Assembly (NCBI GenBank): GCA_032622095.1
Contig: CP136067.1
Coordinates: forward strand, 73,622,705 to 73,686,704
DNA from: Siphonodentalium dalli
Taxonomy: Eukaryota; Mollusca; Scaphopoda; Gadilida; Siphonodentaliidae
Reading direction: 5' to 3'
Length of the DNA: 64,000 bases
Position 1 is the stretch's first letter; every line of letters begins with the position of its first letter. The notes beneath the pieces are model-generated. The model was not told where the DNA came from. It worked only from the letters and a program-made list of their open reading frames with translations, and made no database searches. This document shows positions 12,986-23,696 of the stretch, piece by piece. The translations under genes and the position numbers were made by a program.

Positions 12986-15715
12986 GGGAGTACCTAAAAC
13001 GCTGAATCATCTGCTGATCAGCAGGTTACCACCTAAAATGCTGATCAAAAGTTTTCCCGATTTCAGTTTAACTCAAATATAACGACGATAGTCGGTCGTA
13101 TAGGTTGTGTAAATGACACGTAATATAAGAGTTATATGTCAATACAGGAAGGGGACATATTTTGACCCCACACCATGCCTATTCAGCAGTTCAAAATCCC
13201 GTTTAGCAGTACGGTGGCTGCAGTTCAGAAGATTATCGTGAATGCAGTTTAATTCAATTATAACGAAGGACAAAGAGTTTAGGTTGTGAAAATGACTCGT
13301 AATCGATGGGCCATAACCATATACAGGGAGGGAAAACCATTTGACCGACGTCCACCCCAGTTCAGCAGTTCAAAATCCCGTTAGCAGTTCATATATCGAG
13401 CAGTTCAGCATATTCCCCGAACGCAGTTTGACTAAATTGTAATACAGTTTGTCGGGTATAGGTCATGCAAATGACTTATGATCGATGTGCCTTAACTAAA
13501 TACATATAGTGCGAACACCATCTGACCGACCTTCACCCTATAGTTCAACGGTTCAAAATCACGTTCAGCACTTTATCTGGAGCAGTTCAGCAGAACCTCT
13601 AAATCTCAGTTTAACTGATTTTTAAAGCAGTTATTCTCGTGTAGGTGATGCAAATGACATGTAATCGATGGGCCATAACCAGATACATGGATAGAAAATC
13701 ATTTGGCCGACGTCCACCCCAGTTCAGATGTTCAAAATCCGGTTCAGCACTTTACCGAGAACAGTTCAGCAGAATCCACCGAACGCAGTTTAACCGATTT
13801 TTAACGAGGATAGGAAGAAAACACGATTTGACCGAGCTTCACCCCAGTTCATCAGTTCAAAATTCCGTTCAGCACTGTATCTGGAGCAGTACAGCAGGAT
13901 CTTCAAAACTCAGCTTAACCGATTTTTAACTCAGATATTCGGTATGTGATGCAAATTACTTGTAATCGTCGGGCCATAACCAGATACGTCGAGAGAAAAC
14001 TATTTGGTCGACGTCCACCCCAGTTCAGCAGTTCAAAATCCCGTTCAGCACTTTATCAGGAACAGTTCATCATATTCTCCCAAACTCAGTCTAAACGAAT
14101 TTTAACGAATATAGACTGGAGTATGTTGTGCACATGACTTTTTATCAATGGTCAATAAGGAAATACAGGAAGAAAACACGATTTCACCGACCTACACCCC
14201 AATTAAGTTCCGCAGTTCAAAATCCAGTTCAGCACTTTATCCGGAACAGTTCAGCAGAATCTCCAAAACTCAGTTTAACTGATTTTTAACGAAGATATTC
14301 GGGTGTAGGTGGTGCAAACGACTTGTAATCGATGGGCCTTAATAACCAGATATATGGAGAGAAAACCATTTGACCTATATACATCCTCCCCAGTTCAGCA
14401 GTTCAAAATCCCATTCAGCACTTTACCGGGAACAGTTCAGCAGATTCTCCCAAACTCGGTTTAACCGATTTTTAACGAATATAGACTGGAAGATGTTGTG
14501 CAAATTACTTTTTATCATGATCCATATGGAAATACAGGAATAAAACACAATTTAACCGACCTACATCCCAGTTCAGCAGTTCAAAATCCCGTCCAGCACT
14601 TTATCTGGAGCAGTTCAGCAGGATCTCCAAAACTCAGTTTAACTGATTTTTAACGAAGATATTCGCGTTCAGGTAACGTAAATGACATGTAATCGATGGG
14701 CCATAACCAGATACAAGGAGAGAAAACCATTTGACCTATATACGTCCACCCCAGTTCAGCAGTTCAAAATCCCGTTAAGCACTTTACCGGGAACAGTTCA
14801 GCAGAATTCAACGAACGCAGTTTAAAGGGGTACTGTACGCCAAATGTTGTTGTTGGTTTCTATAGTCTCCGAGTCGGAGAATAAGGTAACAAATTTGTCA
14901 TTATTTGAAAGTCTGTTGAGTACGAAGTAGTGTTACGGATGACAAATTTACCGGAATGCAAAAATACAAATTGTCGTTGTCGAGTAATTTTTGTACAGTT
15001 TTCAACCAAATGAATCAAATAAAAGTTATATTATAGGCATACTAGTCCCATATAATCATTTAAGTTATTGTATCATCGCTAGTCAGTGAGTGGCTTGAGT
15101 GTTCTCCCCGTATCATCATAATATTTTAAGCAATCGTGTGTGCGATCGGTTTAACAATCCAGTATCCCTCAATTACTTTGTTTGATTACGGAAATTCGTA
15201 ATTTAATTGACGCCATTTTATGGCTCCAGTCATAAATTCAATTTATATCAAATTATTAACTTTTAAATTATTTAATTTTAAGATAGCCTATTAACCTGAG
15301 CGTTTACAGAATACATCTTCGACTCAAATTACTTATGTTTCCATATATTATCGATATTAGATCGTTGTTGTCACCGGAAATTTAATGAAAATGGCGTACA
15401 GTACCCCTTTAACCGATTTTTAATTAATATAGACTGGGGTATGTTGTGCAAAAGTCTTTTTATCGATGGCCCATACAGGAAATACAGGAAGAAAACACGA
15501 TTTGACCGGCTTTCACCCCAGTTCAGCAGTTTAAAATCCCGTTCAGCACTTCATCTCAAGCAGTTCAGCAGAATCTCCAAATCTCAGTTTAACCGATTTT
15601 TAACAAGATATTCGGGTGTATGTCATGCAAATGACTTGTAATCGATGGGCCATACATAACCAAATACATGGAGAGAAAAACATTTCACACCAGTTCAGCA
15701 GTTCAAAATCCAGTT
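12986..15715 (+). repeat. Left arm: ~180-bp satellite array
   Basis: The unit contains CAGTTCAGCAGTTCAAAATC, CCGTTCAGCACTTTATC, GGAGCAGTTCAGCAGAATC, CAGTTTAACCGATTTTTAAC, GCAAATGACTTGTAATCGAT, GGGCCATAACCAGATACA and GAAAACCATTTGACCGAC. Successive starts of the first block near 13358, 13542, 13720, 13845, 14021, 14206, 14391, 14569 and 14751 give a period of 176-185 bp with one shortened unit. The array is interrupted by a TTAA MITE at 14826-15408. The stretch nearest the terminus is more diverged. Confidence 0.88.
14826..15408 (+). mobile_element. 583-bp TTAA-type MITE, copy 3, inside a satellite unit
   Basis: Identical length and termini to copies 1 and 2 (AGGGGTACTGTACGCC to GGCGTACAGTACCCCT), with TTAA at 14822-14825 and 15409-15412. 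It interrupts the CAGTTTAACCGATTTT segment of a satellite unit at its TTAA. Neighbouring uninterrupted units serve as the empty site, so insertion postdates array formation. Non-coding. Confidence 0.9.
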
Positions 15716-15945
15716 TGATCTGCTGAACTGGGGTGGACGCCGGCCAAATGGTTTTATATATATGTATCTCGTTATGGCCCATCGATTACAAGTCATTTGC
15801 ATCACATACACTCGAATATCTTCGCTAAAAATCGGGTTAACTGAGTTTCGGAGGTTCTGCTGAACTGCTCCAGATGAACTGCTGAACGGGATTTTGAACA
15901 GCTGATCTGGGGTGTAGGTCGGTCAAATCGTGTTTTCTTCCTGTA
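15716..15945 (-). repeat. Reversed satellite block and palindrome centre
   Basis: At about 15716 the satellite turns round: a forward CAGTTCAGCAGTTCAAAATC segment is followed at once by GATCTGCTGAACTGGGGTGG and continues on the opposite strand for about 1.2 units. The turning point has almost no spacer. The block ends where the sequence switches to a reverse transcriptase frame near 15,945. Confidence 0.8.
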
Positions 15946-17240
15946 TTTCTCTTTCTAAATCCGGTCTAGATAGCCTTCTGGACATATGTTACAAATATAG
16001 CACCAAGTGGCGTTTTTCTTTTTCTTATACTAAAAGCAACATAGTTGTGTTTAATGAATCCAAGTCCATCTATTCTAAATCCAGTAGATCTTGGTGTTTA
16101 GGGCCAAACAATATACCAGAGCATAGAGAAAGTATTCATCTTGGCATAGTTCAGAATAAATTCGCAAACGGACGAACACAAGGGCACATTGTATCTTCAA
16201 AACTACGGAAAACATTTTTCTCCATTGCACGGAAAGCAAACACTTCTTCTCTGACACCGGCATCCCTGCGAGAAATTCTTAAATGTGTAGTGTTGCCGAA
16301 GGCTCTGTATGGGTGTGAGTTGTTCCCGCTGGAATACTCGTCGAGTCTCCCCATCATGGAGAGGTCACTTCGGACATGTGCAAAAAGTATACAAACACTC
16401 CCGAAGAGAGCTAGCACAAGATTATCGCTTGGATTGCTAGGAATAATGCCAATAGAACAGCAAATACACATAAGAAAACTCTGCTTCCTTGGCAACCTCA
16501 TCCACCTGCCCATGCATCACCAAACCCCACTTAGGTTGTTTCTTATTAGGGCTCACCAACAACGTCTCTTCAATAGATCTACGTCAGGCTTCACTCAAGA
16601 AATATTCCAGCTCCTTACCAAGTACGACCTAATCGACAATCTTTTCAACTTTATGGACGAAGGGACGTTTCCATCGAAGGATGCATGGAAGGCATTAGCA
16701 AAAGACTCCGTTATGCGTTCATATTCCAACTCTTGGCTTTCAGCGGTCGTTTCTGATCCAAGACTAAAAGTACTGTCCTTGACCCATCGCAATCCGCTTA
16801 AGCAGTGGCAGCTATGGGACAGACTGCAGTTCATAGGCGCACAACACTCCGTAAAGTACACGAATATGGTACGACTACTAAACCGAACTACATTCGTCAA
16901 CAATTCTGTATGTGTGTTGTGCTCCATGGTGTTCGAAAATGAACTGATGCACATAATGTTCTCCTGCCAGTCTCATCTGTTAATATCTGCACGGAATCAA
17001 TACTGGGAGTACATTATCAACCACTGTGGAATACAAACATACCTTCTCATGTCTCGCCTATCTTCGGACAATTTATTCGCTCTGTTTTTCGGTTCTACTC
17101 TCCAGCACGTGACACTAGACTTACCTACGCTCCAGCTTGACACAATAATTTACTCCACAGCTACATTTCTCCTATTTGCAAGCGACTCATTGAGAGGAAC
17201 GCAAAAACTACTTACTTATAAACCAATGAAATTTCAGTAA
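15945..17240 (+). pseudogene. Non-LTR retrotransposon reverse transcriptase, C-terminal part
   Basis: An open frame of about 430 codons begins in satellite sequence and becomes LINE-like near 15,945. The first recognisable residues (GLDSLLDICYKYSTKWRFSF) correspond to the region just after the catalytic YADD box in this kind of element. An SWCLG...HLGI segment and VVLPKALYGCELF (thumb region) follow, and near the end comes a CVLCSMVFENELMHIMFSC zinc-finger-like motif (C-x2-C...H...C) typical of LINE C-termini. The endonuclease, the first RT motifs and the catalytic box are absent, so the copy is 5'-truncated and inactive. It is related to the LINE at 23.7-26.1 kb. It sits in the core of the foldback element, either as a later insertion or as captured sequence. 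Clade not assigned. Confidence 0.82.
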
Positions 17241-18370
17241 CCACATTACGAACTTGTTCAGTAGACCTAGGAAATAACTCTTTATTCTTTATTTTCAGTT
17301 CTCAAATAGGCCATTCCCATGTGATACATGTTACTTTCTAAATTCGATGACTGAAACCTTTGTCTAATTTCACTGAATAAGGTAATATGACGACAAACAT
17401 TCTCATGTTCCAATATTCAACGTTGATGTCCAGTGAATATTTTATCTGGAAGTTTTATTTCGCTCGACCACACGCATGTGATATTACTATTCACGTTTTA
17501 AAAAGGGCAACTGGTATTCAGGGACTTCTATGTATGCCTTCCCATTTCTAAATAATTCTATATTAGATTATCACTGACCTCACTAACACTTGAAACTTAA
17601 AAATGTCAGAACCCGATCGCATGCGTGTGACACGGCGTAAACACTGTAAAATAATATTGTGATTAATATTGTGATTAGTATATCATTTGCATGCATACTT
17701 ATATAACCTACTCATCTCTCGCCTATCTTCGGACAATTTATTCGCTCTGTTTTTCGGTTCTACTCGCCAGCACGAGACACTAGACTTAAATACGCTCCAG
17801 CTTGACAAAATAATTTACTTCACAGCTACATTTATCCTACGTGCAAGCGACTCATTGAGAGGAACGCAAAACTACTTACTTATAAACAAATGAAATTGCA
17901 GTAATCAATTTACGAACTTGTTCAGTAGACCTAGGAAATAACTCTTTACTCTTTATTTTTAGTTCTTAAATAGGCCATTTCCATGTGATATATGCTACTT
18001 TGTAACGTCGAAGACTGAAACCTTTGTCTAATTTCACTGAATAAGGTAATATGACGACAAACATTCTCGTGTTCCAATATTCCACGTTGATGTCCAGTGA
18101 ATATTTGATTTGGAAGTTTTATTTCGCTCGGTCACACGCATGTGATATTGCTATTCAGGTTTTTAAAAGGGCAACTGGTATTCAGGCACTTCTATGCATG
18201 CCTTCCCATTCCTAAATTCTATATTAGATTATCACTGACCTCACTAACACTTGAAATTTGAAAATGTCAGAACCCGATCGCATGCGTGTGACATGGCGTA
18301 AACACTGTAAAATAATATTGTGATTAATATTGTGATCATTTGCATGCATACTTACATAACATGTATATAC
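17046..18370 (+). repeat. Tandem duplication (~664 bp) of LINE 3' end
   Basis: The segment starting CTCGCCTATCTTCGGACAAT near 17,052 recurs near 17,716, and the following 3' untranslated sequence (ACTTGTTCAGTAGACCTAGG, TTGATGTCCAGTGAATATTT, GTCAGAACCCGATCGCATGC) is repeated in the same order. The two units are about 664 bp apart and differ by scattered substitutions and short indels, so the duplication is not recent. Confidence 0.88.
17710..17893 (+). pseudogene. Duplicated C-terminus of the LINE reverse transcriptase
   Basis: About 60 codons repeat the last residues of the frame ending at 17,240, including SRLSSDNLFALFFGST and ASDSLRGTQ, with a few substitutions and an early stop. It is part of the second unit of the tandem duplication and has no independent function. 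Confidence 0.8.
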
Positions 18371-18414
18371 TTGTCATTTATAGATATGCTCTCCTAAATT
18401 GAGGAGGTAAACAA

Positions 18415-19604
18415 TAAACTATATATTCGTTAAAAATCGGTTAAACTGAGTTTAGGAGAATCTGCTGAACTGTTCCTGATAAAGTGCTGAACGGGATTTT
18501 GAACTGCTGAACTGGGGTGGACGTCGGTCAAATATTTTTTTCTCCATGTATCTGGTTATGGCCCATCGATAAAAAGTCATTTGCACAACATATTCCAGTC
18601 TGTATTCGTTCAAAATCAGTTAAACTGAGTTTGGTAGAATCTGTTGAAATTTTCTCGATAAAGTGCTGAAAGGGATTTTGAACTGCTGAACTGGGGTGGA
18701 CGCCGGCCTAATATTTTTTTTCTCCATGTATCTGGTTATGTCCCATTGATTACAAGTCATTTGCATCACATACAGCCGACAATCTTCGTTGAAAATAGGT
18801 TAAACTCAGTTTTGGAGATTCTGCTGAACTGCTCCAGATAAAGTGCTGAACGGGATTTTGATCTGCTGAACTGGGGTGAAGGTCGGTCAAATCGTGTTTT
18901 CTTCCTGTATTTCCTTATGAGCCATAGATAAAAAGTCATTTGCACAACATATTCCAGTCTATATCCGTTAAAAATCGGTTAAACTGAGTTTTGGAGATTC
19001 TGCTGAACTGCTCCAGATAAAGTTGTGAACGGGATTTTGAACTGCTGAACTGGGTGAAGGTCGGTCAAATCGTGTTGTGTTCCTGTATTTCCTTATGTTC
19101 CATCGATAAAAAGTCATTTGCACAACATATACGCGACTACCCTCGTTTAAAATCGGTTAAACTGCGTTCGTGGAATCTGCTGAACTACTCGATATGAACT
19201 GCTAACGGGATTTTGAACTGCTGAACTGGGGTGGAGGTCGGTCAAATGGTTTTCCCTCCCTGTATATACTTATGACCCATCGATTACAAGTCATTTGCAC
19301 AACTTAAACTCTAATAACTTCGTTATAACTGTTAAACTGTTAAACTGCATTAGCGATAATCTGCTGAACTGCAGCCGCCGTACCGCTGAACGGGATTTGG
19401 AACTGCTGAACGGGCATGGCGGGCGGTCAAAACGCGTCCCCTTCCTGTATTGGCATATAACACTTATAATACGTGTCATTTACACAACATACGACCGACT
19501 GTCGTCGTTATATTTGAGTTAAACTGAAATCGGGAAATCTGCTGATCAGCATTTCAGGTGGTAACCTGCTGACCAGCAGCTGATTTAACGTTTTACGTAC
19601 ACCC
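18415..19604 (-). repeat. Right arm: reversed ~180-bp satellite array
   Basis: About six units in reverse orientation carry the complement of the left-arm blocks (GATTTTGAACTGCTGAACTG, GGGGTGGACGTCGGTCAAAT, TATGGCCCATCGATAAAAAG, GTCATTTGCACAACATATTC). The outermost unit is diverged and ends in the terminal GTAACCTGCTGACCAGC and ACGTACACCC. The arm is shorter than the left arm, so the two have changed copy number independently. Confidence 0.88.
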
Positions 19605-19613
19605 GTTATTATT

Positions 19614-20340
19614 TAAATTCGTAATTTAATTTTTCAATTTCAGCTGAATACTTAAATTTTTATCTTGCTATTTATTCTTATACAGTTTTCTTTTTTAAAG
19701 ACATATTATGGACTTGTTAGAGTGCGTTAAATTGATAAGTTAGTACTCAGGTGCTATGCCAACATTGGGGGTGTAGCATTCTACTAATATCGCGAAAATT
19801 TTAAAGAAATCCACCATACCTCTCCATAGAAATAAACATCGTCTGAACTACGCCCAATTGTAAATATTGACATCTCGATTCGGGACGCAACTATGAGCGA
19901 TAATCTAACACAAATGATTTCGCCATCGAGATTCATTGCATTTAATTAATATATAAGAATGACGGTGTGTGTCGTCAATTTGAATTAATATTGATAACAG
20001 ATAACTAATTTGGGCAAGATTATATTCTCAATTTCTATTAATCACCCCACCAGAGTGTTTCACATCACTTTAAGTACATAATTCAATATTTTTCATTTTG
20101 TTACTTTATTTTTTATAAATTTAACTTGTTATATAAATCAATATTTAAACATTTATCTTGTCATTTTATTCTTATTTTTATAAATTGTAATTTCCCAAAA
20201 CATGTAATTTTAAACAAACAAAATAAACAATATATCTAACAAAATAACTAAAATGTAATAAGCATTCTTGAGAATTCACACAACAAGAAATTAAAAACTT
20301 AAAACCTAAATTGGAATAATAAAAATAAATAAGAATTAAA
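19614..20340. repeat. AT-rich stretch with a dispersed repeat (19860-20085)
   Basis: No gene seen. The part containing GATTTCGCCATCG, ATATAAGAATGACGGTGTGT, CAAGATTATATTCTC and GAGTGTTTCACATCACTTTA matches the reverse complement of 61275-61500 with the same block order, so it is one copy of a dispersed repeat. The following 250 bp is very A+T-rich and of low complexity. Confidence 0.7.
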
Positions 20341-20382
20341 CAGTTCACTGGACTTTTGACCCTGGCTCAGTTTTGCTAATTA

Positions 20383-21020
20383 TAACGACAGCGGGCACCG
20401 AGGTAGTAACAAGACAGTCAATGGCTGTGGGTCGCTCACCAGACTGTAAAGAGGGAGAAGAATGGGGCTCTGAAGACTACAAGAGTCAGTACGTTGTTAT
20501 AACGTAATTAGTTTTTTCAAGAATTATTTGAAATTAAAATTTGTATTTTCCTAAAAAAAAAATTGAGTAAGGAGTAAAATCTAAATGTTTTTATTTTCAT
20601 TTAAAAAATTTAGTTTTTTTAAATTGAGCAAGGAGTTAAATCTAAAAATAATTGAATCCATATTTTTTAAAGATATTGACCCTGGCTCTGCCCATGTTTG
20701 CCCCAGTGACCACATTTTAACAAATCTGAACCCTCCATACCAATAGGCCCAATGGTTCTTGAGAAGAAGTTGTTTTAAGAATTACTATGGAGGGAAAGAG
20801 TTATGGCCTGGCTTCGCAACTATTTGACTTGGTGACCTCAGTTTAACAAATCTGAATGAGTCACCTAGGGAACATCCACACCAAATATGAACCCTTTCGG
20901 TCTTATGTGTCTGGAAATGATGTTTAAAGAATTGCTGATGGGCGGACGGACGATGGATGAGGAGTGATGACTATACCCGGTAGCTCCACAAGAGACTTTG
21001 CCTCAGGTGAGCTTAAAACT
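20383..21020 (-). repeat. Inverted copy of the 4.0-5.6 kb dispersed repeat
   Basis: Carries the reverse complement of the 5500-5620 segment, then blocks such as AACAAATCTGAACCC, GGCCCAATGGTTCTTGAGAA and ACTATGGAGGGAAAGAGTTA. It ends with a GGGCGGACGGACGATGG tract and CTCAGGTGAGCTTAAAA, an end I associate with widespread bivalve repeats. Confidence 0.7.
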
Positions 21021-21273
21021 ATAATCATGGGAACCTATATATCAGCACCAAACTTGAACTCAACAACTCAAATAGTTTGTCTTATGGAGGGGTTAAAGTT
21101 TTTGGAGTGAGTGGCTGATTCTTAGACTTATAAGCTGTCTCTATTAGAAACAGTCTCAATCAACAAAAGATGGTCCACACAAACTACAGAACCTTTCATG
21201 GGGTAGAAATTAATTCACTGAAAGGAAGTGTTAAAACTGTATAAATCACATATTTGACTGACCCACCATTTGA

Positions 21274-21379
21274 ATAAATCCCTTTACCAGTAATAGTTTA
21301 TAAATCCCTATACCAGTAATAGTTTATAAATCCCTATACCAGTAATAGTTTATAAATCCCTATACCAGTAATAGTTTAT
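21274..21379 (+). repeat. 26-bp tandem repeat, four copies
   Basis: Four almost perfect copies of TAAATCCCTATACCAGTAAT plus AGTTTA. The aaatccc blocks start at 21276, 21302, 21328 and 21354. Only the first unit differs (CCCTTTACC). Confidence 0.92.
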
Positions 21380-21960
21380 GAGTAGAGACTGAAAGCTCAT
21401 GCGAATACATTTGACATTCAATTTCAAAATGAATTACCAAAACCTCTCTGGCTAGAGAGAGCTGTGTGCTTGTTGATACTACACTTGTCAGATTGGACAT
21501 GTGGATAATTATCATCAACAGAGCAGACTGGTATGCTGACCTGTATTATTTTCACTGTAAGAGTAGGTAAGATATAACATTCTAGCAGATGCACAGGGTG
21601 TATTGCATTATGACTGTGAAATATATTTAAAGAAGTGTTTGACAACAGGGATGCTAGAAATACCAATGGGCAAGGATGAGGGGGCTTCTTTAATAATTTA
21701 ATAATTAACTTTAAAAAAAACTATTATTGAAATAAATAAAAAAAAAATTTATTTTAAATAAAATTTTGTTTTAATTGAGCAAGGAGTTTAATCTAAAAAT
21801 TTTGTTTAGCCATATCGCTGGCTCATTTGAAATAATCTGAACCCCAGTCACCCAAGGACCCTTCATACAAAATATGAACCCATTCGGCCCAATGATACTT
21901 GATAAGATGTCGTTTTAAGACTTACTATGCAGGGAAAGAGTTATGGCCCTGGCTTCACAA
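21380..21960. repeat. Non-coding stretch ending in a partial dispersed repeat
   Basis: 21380-21700 shows nothing recognisable apart from weak short open frames. From about 21780 the reverse-orientation ~150-bp repeat family appears again (GAACCCCAGTCACCCAAGG, CATTCGGCCCAATGATACTT, GGAAAGAGTTATGGCCCTGG) and runs directly into the 82-bp array. Confidence 0.6.
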
Positions 21961-22630
21961 CGCTCTGTATCAAGGGTTACTACTGGGACGCAGATAACGA
22001 CGAGAAATAAAAACGATTTTTTAACTGCTGTAACGCTTGTATCGCTCTGTATCAAGGGTTACTACTGGGACGCGGATAACGACGAGAAATAAAAACGATT
22101 TTTTAACTGCTGTAACGCTTGTATCGCTCTGTATCAAGGGTTACTACTGGGACGCAGATAATCACTAGAAATAAAAACGATTTTTTAACTGCTGTAACGC
22201 TTGTATCGCTCTGTATCAAGGGTTACTACTGGGACGCAGATAACGACGAGAAATAAAAACGATTTTTTAACTGCTGTAACGCTTGTATCGCTCTGTATCA
22301 AGGGTTACTACTGGGACGCAGATAATCACTAGAAATAAAAACGATTTTTTAACTGCTGTAACGCTTGTATCGCTCTGTATCAAGGGTTACTACTGGGACG
22401 CAGATAACGGAGAGAAATAAAAACGATTTTTTAACTGCTGTAACGCTTGTATCGCTCTGTATCAAGGGTTACTACTGGGACGCAGATAATCACTAGAAAT
22501 AAAAACGATTTTTTAACTGCTGTAACGCTTGTATCGCTCTGTATCAAGGGTTACTACTGAGACGCAGATAACGATGAGAAATAAAAACATATTTTGTCAG
22601 CTTTTGTAACGCTTGTCCCATCTGTATCAA
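21961..22630 (+). repeat. 82-bp tandem array with two alternating unit types
   Basis: Eight units start at 21961, 22043, 22125, 22207, 22289, 22371, 22453 and 22535, each beginning CGCTCTGTATCAAGGGTTAC and containing GAAATAAAAACGATTTTTTA. A partial ninth unit is diverged. Units alternate between GATAACGACGAG-type and GATAATCACTAG-type variants from the second unit onward, which indicates a 164-bp higher-order repeat. No coding potential is claimed. Confidence 0.93.
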
Positions 22631-22640
22631 GGCTTTCTAC

Positions 22641-23170
22641 ATGGGACAAAAACATACCCCCTTAACTTTTTGCTCACGTTTCTTGCCATATATGCTTAAA
22701 TTACACCTTTTGAAAGACAAACCTGACAGCATAGAGGAGTTTACATATCCTGAATTTCGCCATAAGCAGGTGCCAGTCAAGGAGAAACACCATATTAAAG
22801 GAATTCTCAATAATTCAATGTCTCGATTGCAAGAATGTCTTGAGGGTTGGACACATAGGTGGTCAGGGTGGCATATCGATCAGATGCAGACTCTCTGGCT
22901 GGATAGTGCTCACTACCAGTCACTAAAATGTGGTTCCTACATACACTACCTGCTATCATGCGGAAAAGAGAAAGCTATTATTAATGTCCAGAACAAGGAT
23001 GACCACTGCCTCAGGTGGACTCTTCGGTCAGCTCTATTTTCAGCTGGAGAAAATGCGATGACAACCAGTTATCCAACGGATGACGGTCTGGATTATTCAG
23101 GTATCGCAGCCCCTACACCAGTATCACAGATTGAGCGGGTCGAAAGGCAGAACTCTCTAGCCATCTATAT
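22641..23170 (+). pseudogene. Polinton/Maverick-like coding fragment (polymerase-adjacent region)
   Basis: The open frame contains a segment reading GWHIDQMQTLWLDSAHYQ, then KEKAIINVQNKDDHCLRW, then a region with SGIAAPTPVSQIERVERQNS. The order 'short central-strand block, K-AIIN-x-N-x-D-x2-C, P-x5-I-x2-E-x2-N' is familiar to me from the region preceding the type-B DNA polymerase in Polinton/Maverick elements and related endogenous virus-like elements. The polymerase itself, the integrase, protease and capsid genes are not found nearby. The frame ends in low-complexity ACATACATC sequence. It is therefore an isolated fragment, not a functional element. The Met at 22641 is simply the first ATG; the true start is unknown. 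Confidence 0.62.
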
Positions 23171-23228
23171 TTGGCTGGGACATACATCTATACACACCAC
23201 ATACCTATATACACATACATCAAAATAA

Positions 23229-23458
23229 TTAAACAACATCTGAGATAACTTCCCCATAGTGAGCACAGCATAATTCACTCTTTAACAAAGATTTGAATTC
23301 GGTCAGAGAGTTTGCAAATCTTGTGTCGTGTCTCAGTGAGTTCCAAACATTTGGCGCATACGAATAAAATGCTCTATCGCCATAAGTTTTCAAATTTTTT
23401 GATGGAATATCCATTAGAGCTTGTGCCTTTGACCTCAGATTCGTAGGTGGAACATACT
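23229..23458 (-). pseudogene. LINE reverse transcriptase C-terminal tail
   Basis: The minus-strand translation contains NLRSKAQAL, then LKTYGDRAFYSYAPNVWNSL, then FANSLTEFKSLLKSEL. This pattern (KTYGxRxF...APxLWNxLP...S...FKxxLK) is the familiar C-terminal tail of many animal non-LTR retrotransposons. Only about 75 codons remain, so it is a heavily 5'-truncated insertion. It is oriented opposite to the LINE that follows and belongs to a different subfamily. Confidence 0.75.
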
Positions 23459-23696
23459 ACTTAAAAGTTTATCAAAATATAGTCAAAAACCAGTACGCCA
23501 GGTTCTGATGCTCGTTTTTTTGTGATCTTAATTGTTATATTTTTAACCACGGTACATCCCAGTTTCTGGTGGACGGATCCAGGCACAATCATGGGTACCA
23601 AGGTTTGGAAATGTGACCAACAACTGTTGGTTCTGGTCAATTGTTCTTGGATTGTTTGTGATAATGAATTTTAGAAATATATAAATTGTATAATTT

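Larger units (their letters stand above)
12986..19604. mobile_element. 6.6-kb foldback element with satellite arms and 9-bp TSD
   Basis: The left terminus GGGAGTACCTAAAACG and the right terminus (reverse complement GGGTGTACGTAAAACG) are inverted copies, followed in both arms by a CTGCTGATCAGCAGGTTACC-like segment. The element is flanked by identical 9-bp sequences GTTATTATT at 12977-12985 and 19605-19613. The arms are arrays of a ~180-bp satellite, in plus orientation on the left and reversed on the right. Between them lie a short reversed satellite block, a truncated LINE reverse transcriptase and its duplicated 3' region. Drosophila Foldback elements and Mutator-like elements also make about 9-bp duplications and can have repetitive inverted ends, so a Mutator-type transposase is the best guess. 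None is encoded here, so the element is non-autonomous. Confidence 0.82.

Noticed and set aside
21961-22630. Regular repeats that could be taken for a CRISPR array
   Set aside because: Units are contiguous 82-bp tandem copies without unique spacers, in a eukaryotic repeat context.
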